Assembly (NCBI GenBank): GCA_964460785.1
Contig: CAYWQB010000002.1
Coordinates: 186,001 to 250,000 of the forward strand
Length of the DNA stretch: 64,000 bases
Direction: 5' to 3'
Source of the DNA: CAYWQB01 sp964460785
Lineage (GTDB): Bacteria > Chlamydiota > Chlamydiia > Chlamydiales > CAYWQB01
In this document: piece by piece, positions 8,776-16,351 of the stretch
How positions within the stretch are numbered: the first letter of the stretch is position 1
Layout: every line of letters starts with the position of its first letter
Notes under the pieces: model-generated
What the model saw: the letters and a program-made list of their open reading frames with translations, nothing else
The model's database searches: none
Told to the model about the DNA's origin: nothing
Program-made: the position numbers and the translations under genes

Positions 8776-8848
8776 AAACCACCAGATGCGACCTTCAAAA
8801 GATTGGTATAATTATCACTTTTAAAACTAAAAACTCTACTTTTTTCTT

Positions 8849-9493
8849 ATGAATATATATTCAAAACCTTCAAAGGTTTTAGCTCTACTACGTTGGATGA
8901 TTTTCAGGAAACTTTATGGCAAAGGAGCTACTTTAAACTTTCTGTTTAATGCACGTCACTTCAGACGAAAAGCGATTCATATAGGCAAAAAGAATTACTT
9001 CTTTCCCCAATCAAAAATAATCACTGAATCTAGAAAAAAAAAGACTATTGAAATCGGAAGCTACAATTTTTTCTCGCCAAATTCATGCCTGTTTGATCAT
9101 GGAGGCAGGATTTCAATAAGGGATCATAATTTTTTTGGCCCCAACTGTCAGATACAAGGCCGAGGAGGAGTTACAATTGGCTCCAAATGTATGTTTGCAG
9201 CTAATACATTTATATCATCCTCAGATCATGATATCGAAGACCCTACCAGTGATAATTATTTAAAAAAGGAAATCCCTTCACCCGTTATCATTGACGATTT
9301 CGTTTGGATTGGAGCAAATACAGTTATTACAAGTGGGGTTACAATTGGCTCTCATAGTATTATTGGGGCAGGGTCAGTAGTAACAAAAAACATACCTCCT
9401 TATTCCATAGCATATGGGTCTCCAGCAGCTGTTCACAAGTACTTTGACATGGATCAAAAAAAATGGTCTAAAAAGTCCATGGTTAGTATTTAA
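8849..9493 (+). CDS. left-handed beta-helix (hexapeptide) O-acetyltransferase
   Basis: 214 residues with hexapeptide repeats throughout (ISIRDHNFFGPNCQI, VTIGSKCMFAANTFI, VWIGANTVITSGVTIG, IIGAGSVVTKNI). The family's catalytic His is at H127 in SSSDHD. The C-terminal IPPYSIAYGSPA is typical of the maltose/colanic-acid acetyltransferase (WcaF/LacA-like) branch. It probably transfers acetyl from acetyl-CoA to a sugar of the polymer made by this locus. Divergently placed to the glycosyltransferase, 73 bp apart. Confidence 0.85.
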   Translation: MNIYSKPSKVLALLRWMIFRKLYGKGATLNFLFNARHFRRKAIHIGKKNYFFPQSKIITESRKKKTIEIGSYNFFSPNSCLFDHGGRISIRDHNFFGPNCQIQGRGGVTIGSKCMFAANTFISSSDHDIEDPTSDNYLKKEIPSPVIIDDFVWIGANTVITSGVTIGSHSIIGAGSVVTKNIPPYSIAYGSPAAVHKYFDMDQKKWSKKSMVSI

Positions 9494-9522
9494 ATCTTAT
9501 TGAACCAAGGACTCTCTCAAGG

Positions 9523-9551
9523 TTGAAAATCAATAGAAAAAAAACTATTCT
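9523..9551 (+). promoter_or_regulatory. candidate promoter for the Wzc-like operon
   Basis: TTGAAA at 9523-9528, 17-bp spacer, TATTCT at 9546-9551. It lies in the 145-bp gap before the GTG at 9639 and would drive the kinase, polymerase and glycosyltransferase genes. Confidence 0.35.
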
Positions 9552-9638
9552 TTCCTACCACAATATTTTCCTTGAAATACTATATATCCTCTCCTTATCT
9601 TTCCTGATCAGAATGCACCAATTTGAGAGAGTTTTTCG

Positions 9639-12077
9639 GTGAGAAAAGATGAACACAAAGCAAAGCTATTTATCGATGATTTAAAGAGAGGATGGCTTAC
9701 CCATATAGTGGTATGTATGCTTTTTTTAGCTATTGGGTTCCTCTGGTTGACTTCGTCCGAAAAGATTTATACATCCACTGCCTCTATCCAAGTAAGCAAT
9801 AAGCAAGACCCCGCAGAAGCCTTATTTGGGGAAATGATTGGCACTTCTTCTTCTAGCGATAGCGTTTGGAATCAAGCAAGTATTCTTAAGTCTAGAACCA
9901 TCAGGGAAAAGCTCATTCACGACTTAAATCTCAATTCTAGAGTATTTAAGAAAACCGGTGCCATTCAAAAAAAGGAGGTCTATAAATCTGATAACCCTAT
10001 TGAAGTTTACCTCGATATACATAATAAAAAAACATCCACTCTCCCCACCTTAGAAATATCCATACTCCAAGGTCAACGCTACAAAATCCAAGCGCATGAA
10101 TCAGGCATGTCAAGGTTCTTTTCATTTTTCAAATCAAAACAGAACTCTATTGAGTGGGAAAGTAGTTTTGATACTCCATTTACTACCTCAGAGTATGAGG
10201 TACAAATAAGCCCTACAAAAACACACCTACTCTCCCCTGGGGATGTCTATATCGTACAACTTCAGAGCCCACACCAGTGGTCAAAAAGGCTGGAAAACAT
10301 ATTTTCACTTCAACAAGATGCTAACAAAGCTCCTATCTTACAGGCATCTTTCAAAGATGGGCACCCTGAAAGGGCATCAGATTTAGCTAATAGGCTATGT
10401 TCCATCTACATAAAACAAAGTATAGATAGAAAGCAGCAAGAAAAGAAACAAGCTCTTTCATTTATATCCCACCAACTAGCGGATACCAGTAAAATACTTA
10501 AAGAATCTGAGGCTCATCTCACAACATTTTTACAATCTCAGCCAAGCTCAGACTTCACTCATGCACTTGAAAGATACAATTCTCAAGCATACCGAATAGA
10601 TGACCAATTAAACCAGCTTAACCTGGAACTAGAGAATCTCATCCAACTACAACAAATACTAAAAGCTAATAAAGAAATCCCCGCAGGACTTTTAACCTCT
10701 CATCAACTTCCTCAACATTTAGCCGAAGCCTCTAATATATTTTCACAACTAAATGAGTGTTATCTCAATCGAGATTTACTAAAAAGCAGAGGAAACAAAT
10801 TTCAACTAAGAGAAGTGGAAAAGCAAATCCAAACTCTACAGCCTATAGCTTTAGCTACTACAGAAAAAGCCATTGAAAACTTTAATCAGAAACAAGTTTC
10901 TTTAAAAAATCTAGCTACTAAGTATCAGAGATCCATAGCGTCTATTCCAAGCAAACAGCAAGATTTACAGCGCATCGAGAGAGCATCATCAATTAATAGT
11001 GAAATATTTTCTTTTCTCTTACGAAAAAAAGCAGAGCTAGAAATTTCGAGCGCCTCAACAATAGCAGATGCTCATGTTATAGATAAAGCTATCCCAATCT
11101 ATTCACCAGTTTCCCCAAAACCTTTTGCTATTTTTCTAATGCTGTCTATTCTCGGTATCATTTGCAGACTTGGCATAGCCAAGTTAAGGGTCTCTCTAAA
11201 TAGCAGCAGCCTTAGTATATCTGAAGTCGAGGATATTGTAGGGCTTCCCTTTATATCTTTCATATCTTATGACAGTCAAAAAAGAAGTAATAAAGATTAC
11301 CAGTTAGATCCTCTATCTAATCAAATGGAAGAGTTTCGTAGCTTACGCACAAGCCTCCAACTAACACATAACTCTTCATCTACCTTAACTATTCTACTTT
11401 CTTCATTAAGGCCTGAAGTAGGGAAAACAACTTGCTCTATGCAACTAGCATACTGTTTCTCCCTTATAAAACAAAAAGCCATCTTAGTTTCTTTTGATAT
11501 GAGAAAACCTCCTGATATCCACTTTGGAGAATCAGTAATGAATATTGGTGTCAGCACTTACTTAAGTGAAGAGCATAGCATTGATGAAATCATAGAGAAA
11601 CACCCTTTATTTCCATCTCTTCATATAATAAGCCCTGGCCCTCCTCCAGCGGCTCCTGCAGAGCTTATGCATAGCCCTAGACTTCATGATTTACTATGCT
11701 ATCTAAAGAGCAGCTATGAAGTGATAATTATTGATACTCCCCCATTCCTGATGTACTCAGAAGTAGAACTTCTAAAGAAATACGCTGATTGTTCAATACT
11801 GGTAATGTCTAATGACGAACTAAAAGACAAATGGGCTTCACATAAATTAGAAGACAACTTAAAACGCATTAAAGATTTTAACTACTTTATACTAAACCAC
11901 ACAAAGCCGGCAAAGCAAACCTCTCAAAATAGCTATGGTTACGGCTATGGTTACGGCTATGGTTACGGCTATGGTTACGGCTACGGAAAGTATGGTTATG
12001 GATCGACAAAAAACCACAGTAATTCCTTCCTCAAAAGGGCAACTTCTTTTTTTAATTTATCGAAAAAGAGATTGTAA
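9639..12077 (+). CDS. Wzc-like polysaccharide co-polymerase/tyrosine autokinase
   Basis: 812-residue fusion of a Wzz-type chain-length regulator and a bacterial tyrosine kinase. Membrane segment 1 is at about 20-40; a long periplasmic region with coiled coils (about 265-480) follows; a Pro-rich motif (PIYSPVSPKP) leads into membrane segment 2 (about 495-520). The cytoplasmic kinase has Walker A RPEVGKTT, Walker A' LVSFDMRKPP and Walker B IIIDTPPF. The tail from Y766 is nine Tyr-Gly pairs, Lys, then two more: 11 tyrosines that would be the autophosphorylated cluster. The start is GTG at 9639. Cycles of phosphorylation normally regulate Wzy-dependent capsule or exopolysaccharide export. Rare in Chlamydiae as far as I know. 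Confidence 0.9.
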   Translation: MRKDEHKAKLFIDDLKRGWLTHIVVCMLFLAIGFLWLTSSEKIYTSTASIQVSNKQDPAEALFGEMIGTSSSSDSVWNQASILKSRTIREKLIHDLNLNSRVFKKTGAIQKKEVYKSDNPIEVYLDIHNKKTSTLPTLEISILQGQRYKIQAHESGMSRFFSFFKSKQNSIEWESSFDTPFTTSEYEVQISPTKTHLLSPGDVYIVQLQSPHQWSKRLENIFSLQQDANKAPILQASFKDGHPERASDLANRLCSIYIKQSIDRKQQEKKQALSFISHQLADTSKILKESEAHLTTFLQSQPSSDFTHALERYNSQAYRIDDQLNQLNLELENLIQLQQILKANKEIPAGLLTSHQLPQHLAEASNIFSQLNECYLNRDLLKSRGNKFQLREVEKQIQTLQPIALATTEKAIENFNQKQVSLKNLATKYQRSIASIPSKQQDLQRIERASSINSEIFSFLLRKKAELEISSASTIADAHVIDKAIPIYSPVSPKPFAIFLMLSILGIICRLGIAKLRVSLNSSSLSISEVEDIVGLPFISFISYDSQKRSNKDYQLDPLSNQMEEFRSLRTSLQLTHNSSSTLTILLSSLRPEVGKTTCSMQLAYCFSLIKQKAILVSFDMRKPPDIHFGESVMNIGVSTYLSEEHSIDEIIEKHPLFPSLHIISPGPPPAAPAELMHSPRLHDLLCYLKSSYEVIIIDTPPFLMYSEVELLKKYADCSILVMSNDELKDKWASHKLEDNLKRIKDFNYFILNHTKPAKQTSQNSYGYGYGYGYGYGYGYGYGKYGYGSTKNHSNSFLKRATSFFNLSKKRL
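11934..11981 (+). repeat. tandem 12-bp repeat encoding Tyr-Gly-Tyr-Gly (four exact copies)
   Basis: Four perfect head-to-tail copies of TATGGTTACGGC, followed by a diverged TAC-GGA and, after a Lys codon, two more Tyr-Gly codon pairs (to 12002). The unit is a multiple of three, so gain or loss by slippage would change the tyrosine number in frame. Confidence 0.95.
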
Positions 12078-13417
12078 TGCCCAATATAAACATATTCATA
12101 GTATCTGTCACTGCACTGCTGGGGCTCATTACTTCCACTTTTGGCATTCAAAATGCAATGGCTATCACCTTCATAATTAGCCTCCTTATTAACCTAAGGA
12201 GCTGGAAGCTATTATTTACCACGAAAACTTTTCATCATTTGCGCCTAATAGGCCTCATATGGTTTTCTAGCTCCATCTTGGGGTTATTAGCATTAAATTA
12301 TGATGATACAAGCCTTTTTCTATATTTAAAAAGCACATACTATTGCCTCGCAGCTCTCAGCTACTTTCTAACAGGCTTTTGTTTAGCTCATGAAGCTTCA
12401 TCCCCTCATAACTTTTTACTTTCTATTGCTGTAGGGATAGCTCCTGTTGTGATTATACCTCAGCTATTTTCAATCATCAAACATACTCACTTTTTGCTAG
12501 CTGGACAAACTGAAATTTTTAGAACTTTTAGCATTAATTCTACTTTCCCTCTTCTTTGTGCTATTTTCTTCTCTTTACTAAAGCTTTCCTATCATAAAAC
12601 CAGCAAAAGAGTTTTTCTCATACTTGGATTAATAACGTTTGGACTTAGTCTAATTTCTTTTACTAGAACGATATATATTGGGTTAGCAGTCCTTCTATTA
12701 ACATTAGTTTCGCGTTCAAAAAAAATTATTTCCTTTTTTTTCTTGCTAGCTATAGCCCTTGGTTTTCTCCCATTTATTGAATTTTTTTTAAATTCTCCCC
12801 TCCCCGAACTTTCTTTTGGTAGCAAAAACTCTACCCTATATAGATTCAGTAACTCCATTTCAGAAGTTCAGGTTACTCGCCCTCCAAAAGCATATAAAAA
12901 CCATATAAGTAGAAATAGAGGCGGAGAGGCTTTCTTAGGGTTTAAAAAGTACTTGAGTTACAGCCTACCCGAACAAATCTTAGGACGAGGATTTGGAGCT
13001 TATGTAGACCCTGAAAGTTTTGCAAAAAGAGAGGGCCTATACACTACAGAGAGCAAAGCCAAGTATGCAAAGGGACCAGAATCCCTTACAGTTGTTCATA
13101 ATGGCGTTATAACGATTTTGCTCTCTTCTGGGCTCATAGGGCTTATTCTTTATTACAGTCAATTCCTAGTACTTCTTCTTTATTTCAAAAAAATATCATC
13201 TTCATGTACAGCTAAACAATCAGCTGACTTTTCTTTGATATTGTCTATAGGTATAGGTATATGTCTATATTGGGTACTTATTACACCTTTTATTCATGGC
13301 TTCTTTGGTCCACCTGTAGCATTCTTAATACATCACATCTGCTTAGGAGCTTCTCTTCAATTAGTAAGTAAGCGAAGTGCCCTCCTCCCTCAAAGTCCCC
13401 CCCTCCAAAATAACTGA
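12077..13417 (+). CDS. O-antigen ligase/polymerase family membrane protein (Wzy/WaaL-like)
   Basis: 446-residue polytopic membrane protein with about ten hydrophobic segments. A large hydrophilic loop (about residues 245-345) is followed by VHNGVITILLSSGLIGL, the signature of the Wzy_C (O-antigen ligase/polymerase) domain. Either polymerises repeat units in the periplasm or ligates glycan to an acceptor; beside a Wzc-like protein the polymerase role is more likely. The ATG overlaps the kinase stop (TAATG), so translation is probably coupled. By eye the gene is A/T-richer than the housekeeping genes. Confidence 0.82.
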   Translation: MPNINIFIVSVTALLGLITSTFGIQNAMAITFIISLLINLRSWKLLFTTKTFHHLRLIGLIWFSSSILGLLALNYDDTSLFLYLKSTYYCLAALSYFLTGFCLAHEASSPHNFLLSIAVGIAPVVIIPQLFSIIKHTHFLLAGQTEIFRTFSINSTFPLLCAIFFSLLKLSYHKTSKRVFLILGLITFGLSLISFTRTIYIGLAVLLLTLVSRSKKIISFFFLLAIALGFLPFIEFFLNSPLPELSFGSKNSTLYRFSNSISEVQVTRPPKAYKNHISRNRGGEAFLGFKKYLSYSLPEQILGRGFGAYVDPESFAKREGLYTTESKAKYAKGPESLTVVHNGVITILLSSGLIGLILYYSQFLVLLLYFKKISSSCTAKQSADFSLILSIGIGICLYWVLITPFIHGFFGPPVAFLIHHICLGASLQLVSKRSALLPQSPPLQNN

Positions 13418-13430
13418 AGGCAATAGCACC

Positions 13431-14327
13431 ATGTCGATACATGATATATCTGCACTAGTAATCAACTATAACAACCCTTTATCAACAATACAGTGCGTCT
13501 CTTCCTTACTAAACCAGCAAAAAGCATCAATTAAAATTATCATTGTCGACAATAACTCTCCTGATCAATCATCCCTCATTTTTGAGAAAGAATTTATTAA
13601 CCATCCTTCTATTCAAGTACTCAAAAACCCAATCAATGGTGGATATGCATATGCAATAAATAGAGGCTATGAGCATGTACAAGCCCAAAGTGGCCTACCT
13701 CGCTATGTAGCTATCGTGAATAATGACATTATATTTGATGACCACTTATTTTTTCATAAGCTGATAAAAACCTATGCAACACTTAAAGCCCCTGCTTTAA
13801 TTACTGCCAAACAAGTTTCTCCAACAGGTTTTTCTGTAAACAGTGGCTGGCGACTACCTTCTATTTGGCTTGATATTGCTCTTCGAATTCCTATTTTAAA
13901 AAGGATTGCAAAAAAACGCTTAGAATATAGCACTCACTACATGCAAGCTCTTACTCCTGCTGTAGAAGCCTGTCAAGGCGCATTTTTCCTAGGTAGCATA
14001 GATGTATTTAATAAGCTTTTTCCTTTGGATGAAAGAACATTCCTCTACGGAGAGGAAAGAATTTTAGGATGGAAAGTTCGTCAGCTTGGCCTCATCAATT
14101 ATACAACTAATATTTGCTCATTTACACACCTGGTATCAGAAACCATCTCTAAGGAGGTTTCTACTCTGAACCGTAGAAAGCTACATATCAACAGTATCAA
14201 GTTATATCATCGCTACTATACTAAGGCAAACCGGATAGGACTCTTAATCTTTGATCTATTATGTAAGGTTAGTCATGGAATTCTCTACATAAGAATAAAG
14301 GCCTCCAAAATCAAGAGACACTCTTAA
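13431..14327 (+). CDS. glycosyltransferase family 2 (rhamnosyltransferase-like)
   Basis: GT-A enzyme with ALVINYNNPLSTIQCV at the start, IIIVDNNSPD (D40), and VNNDI at 97-99 as the DxD-like motif; GAFFLGSIDVF and the acidic DERTFLYGEE follow, the pattern of WbbL-type rhamnosyltransferases. The ATG at 13431 starts 13 bp after the polymerase stop; an in-frame GTG at 13377 would overlap the polymerase and gives a non-family N-terminus. If it uses dTDP-rhamnose, the rfb operon 10 kb away would supply the donor (inference). Its end overlaps the convergent next gene by 4 bp. Confidence 0.82.
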   Translation: MSIHDISALVINYNNPLSTIQCVSSLLNQQKASIKIIIVDNNSPDQSSLIFEKEFINHPSIQVLKNPINGGYAYAINRGYEHVQAQSGLPRYVAIVNNDIIFDDHLFFHKLIKTYATLKAPALITAKQVSPTGFSVNSGWRLPSIWLDIALRIPILKRIAKKRLEYSTHYMQALTPAVEACQGAFFLGSIDVFNKLFPLDERTFLYGEERILGWKVRQLGLINYTTNICSFTHLVSETISKEVSTLNRRKLHINSIKLYHRYYTKANRIGLLIFDLLCKVSHGILYIRIKASKIKRHS

Positions 14328-15145
14328 TACTCTTTACAAATATAAACCTTACCTAAGGTTTCAAGATTTTTTGAAGCTTCACCAATAGACAGGCCAAACC
14401 TTACAGACTTTTCCCAATCACTAAAAAGTTTATTCTTAATTTTATAGAACTCATAAAGCTTATAGCGCTTAGATGCTATATCAAGTAGAGAAAAAGCCGC
14501 TCCTTTTATACCAGATTTTTTTAGCCAATATAATTTTTTAAAGCGCTTCATAGCCTGAGCAATTTCTTCTGGACTGTCGAGCAATTGCTGATAAGTAATA
14601 GACAGGTTCAAGCCAGTGGACTGCTGTACATAGTGAGCAAAAGAATAAAAAGCCTGCTCATCAGGCAAAAGGCCTCTTATCTTATCTAGCTTCCAGTGCT
14701 GCTTTAGCCTAAATTGATTACTCCAAGCTAAGAGACGCAAAAGAGCCTCATCATAACAGCTGATTTTATAAAAATTACGATAAAGCTCTCTACGAGAGAT
14801 TAACTCTTCTGCAGAAAAAAGTTTTTGTTTAGCAACATGCCCTCCCCCAAATACGTCTAACTGAAAAGGGTGCTTCTCTATAAGAGAAAACAAGAAAAAT
14901 ATTTTCAAACTAGTACAATAAGAGCGAGACTCTAGCGAAGAGACTTCAACACAAAAATCCCAGCCATTTTTACTCGCCTGAGATAACAAAACGCCCTTTA
15001 ATTTAGTTATTGCCGACTTCTCTAGAACAATATCTAAATCATTTCGAACAAAAGGCAACTCTTCATAATTTCTCAATACTGCATATGGAAGCTCTAATAC
15101 TTGCAACTGACCTAATAAGCCCGTCACTGTATCACTTACTTTCAT
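14324..15145 (-). CDS. nucleotidyltransferase-fold protein of a polysaccharide locus
   Basis: 273 residues, soluble. The N-terminus has PYAVLRNYEELP followed by RNDLDIVL, with D36 and D38 as the paired aspartates of the nucleotidyltransferase fold. This layout occurs in poorly described nucleotidyltransferase-like proteins of exopolysaccharide clusters; the rest is Lys/Leu-rich and helical. Product unknown; a true nucleotidyltransferase needs more acidic residues than I can place with confidence. The ATG at 15145 has GGGAGAGAAG just upstream. It faces the exopolysaccharide operon. Confidence 0.55.
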   Translation of the reverse strand: MKVSDTVTGLLGQLQVLELPYAVLRNYEELPFVRNDLDIVLEKSAITKLKGVLLSQASKNGWDFCVEVSSLESRSYCTSLKIFFLFSLIEKHPFQLDVFGGGHVAKQKLFSAEELISRRELYRNFYKISCYDEALLRLLAWSNQFRLKQHWKLDKIRGLLPDEQAFYSFAHYVQQSTGLNLSITYQQLLDSPEEIAQAMKRFKKLYWLKKSGIKGAAFSLLDIASKRYKLYEFYKIKNKLFSDWEKSVRFGLSIGEASKNLETLGKVYICKEY

Positions 15146-15171
15146 TCTTCTCTCCCTAAAGTTTCTATTAG

Positions 15172-15200
15172 GTTATAGAAGAAGCTTAAAAATACTCCAA
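15172..15200 (-). promoter_or_regulatory. candidate promoter for the nucleotidyltransferase-like gene
   Basis: On the minus strand: TTGGAG (15200-15195), 17-bp spacer, TATAAC (15177-15172), about 27 bp before the start at 15145. The -10 is good; the -35 is poor. Confidence 0.35.
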
Positions 15201-15222
15201 GAAACTAATCCTTATAGCAAAA

Positions 15223-16047
15223 TTACTCGAGATCATCCTTCCCTGGCTCAAAGTCCTCCAACCTTTTGATTCGCCTTCCTCCGATAATGCGGAGAATGGA
15301 CAACAGCAAAGAGGAAAGAATATACCCCCAAGCAACAATAGCCAAAGTATAAGGGAAGAAGTAGAATACCCCATAAAACAGGCAAACAGCAACGACAACT
15401 ACCAGAAAAACAAAGCGGAAAGACCCTAGGCGAAATCGCAGAAATTTCACACTAGGAAAGGCCCAACGACTTACCATCAGATAGCCCAAAAATAGCATCC
15501 CTAGAACAAGCACAGCAAAGCGTACATCCACACTCCATCCCCAGCTAGTACTTACTAAAGGAAGCTGCATAAAGTATGTTAAGGAGACAGCTCCTAAAGC
15601 CCCTGCAGGAATGGGAAGTCCTGTAAAATTTTTTTTATGTATATAATCCTCTTCCTGCTTTTGCATCCCATGTACATTATAGCGAACCAGTCTTAAGACC
15701 CCACAAATTGCGTAAACCATGGCTGAGGCTGTTGCAAAAAACCAAAGCTCATTTTCATGGCTAAAAGAAAGAGCTTTCAGAAAGAGAACAGCTGGCGCAA
15801 CACCAAAAGTGACTGCATCAGCGAGTGAATCAAAAAACATACCAAACAAGGATTCCGCTTTCATCAAGCGAGCGACAGCTCCATCAAGTACATCTGCCAA
15901 ACTAGCTAAAAGAATGAGGATAGTGGAGGAGTAGAGAAGTTGCCTGATTGCACATGATCCAGCCAAATTCACCTTAAAAATGACAAAAAGCCCGCAGGCT
16001 AAGGAAAACGCCGTAAGAAGATTGGGGAGAAGATATACTTTTTTCAT
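15223..16047 (-). CDS. pssA: CDP-diacylglycerol--serine O-phosphatidyltransferase
   Basis: Integral membrane enzyme making phosphatidylserine from CDP-diacylglycerol and serine, the precursor of phosphatidylethanolamine. The CDP-alcohol phosphatidyltransferase motif D-G-xx-A-R-x8-G-x3-D-x3-D is present (LDGAVARLMK, then GMFFDSLAD). Multiple membrane segments cover the rest. The ATG at 16047 has GAAGGA six bases upstream and gives the family start MKKVYLLPNLLTAFSL; a longer frame to 16146 lacks support. In Chlamydia trachomatis pssA (CT826) also adjoins nrdA. Confidence 0.92.
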   Translation of the reverse strand: MKKVYLLPNLLTAFSLACGLFVIFKVNLAGSCAIRQLLYSSTILILLASLADVLDGAVARLMKAESLFGMFFDSLADAVTFGVAPAVLFLKALSFSHENELWFFATASAMVYAICGVLRLVRYNVHGMQKQEEDYIHKKNFTGLPIPAGALGAVSLTYFMQLPLVSTSWGWSVDVRFAVLVLGMLFLGYLMVSRWAFPSVKFLRFRLGSFRFVFLVVVVAVCLFYGVFYFFPYTLAIVAWGYILSSLLLSILRIIGGRRIKRLEDFEPGKDDLE

Positions 16048-16351
16048 TTTCGTCCTTCGGAGCAAGTAGTTGCCATTATTGTAAAGCTTTTTCTGATTAA
16101 AATCGATGGCTTTTCGAACTTGCTGGCATAAGCTACAGATAACCAATAATCTTAATTTTTTAAAAAATTCTTACTCTTTTTTTGGCTTTACAGAAAGCGA
16201 AACAGAGCGTTATACACACCCGACAAAAGCATCTGACAGAGGCGTATCAAGCAGTTGTTTTTACTCGTGTTTTACTAACGCGTTTGGTAGAGTTTCCGCA
16301 CTCTGTTGAAAACCAGTTTTTGTTCAAATCCAGAACCTTCTAGGAGCCCAC
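16048..16351. other. divergent intergenic region pssA/nrdA
   Basis: 304 bp without an open frame I would support. It holds a good promoter toward nrdA (16187-16215), a possible TACAAT -10 box on the minus strand for pssA, and AGGAG before the nrdA ATG. A leader of about 130 bases would precede nrdA. I could not find a convincing NrdR-box pair or a tRNA. Confidence 0.6.
16187..16215 (+). promoter_or_regulatory. promoter for nrdAB
   Basis: TTTACA at 16187-16192, exactly 17 bp, TTATAC at 16210-16215; the predicted start of transcription is near 16222, about 130 bases before the nrdA ATG. Confidence 0.5.

Noticed and set aside
11935..12180. Shadow frame of alternating Met-Val-Thr-Ala over the tandem repeat
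   Set aside because: Pure product of reading the 12-bp repeat in another frame; the main frame is an intact Wzc-like protein.
16048..16351. NrdR box or riboswitch upstream of nrdA
   Set aside because: I could not find a paired NrdR-type sequence or an aptamer-like conserved core; only a promoter and ribosome-binding site are visible.
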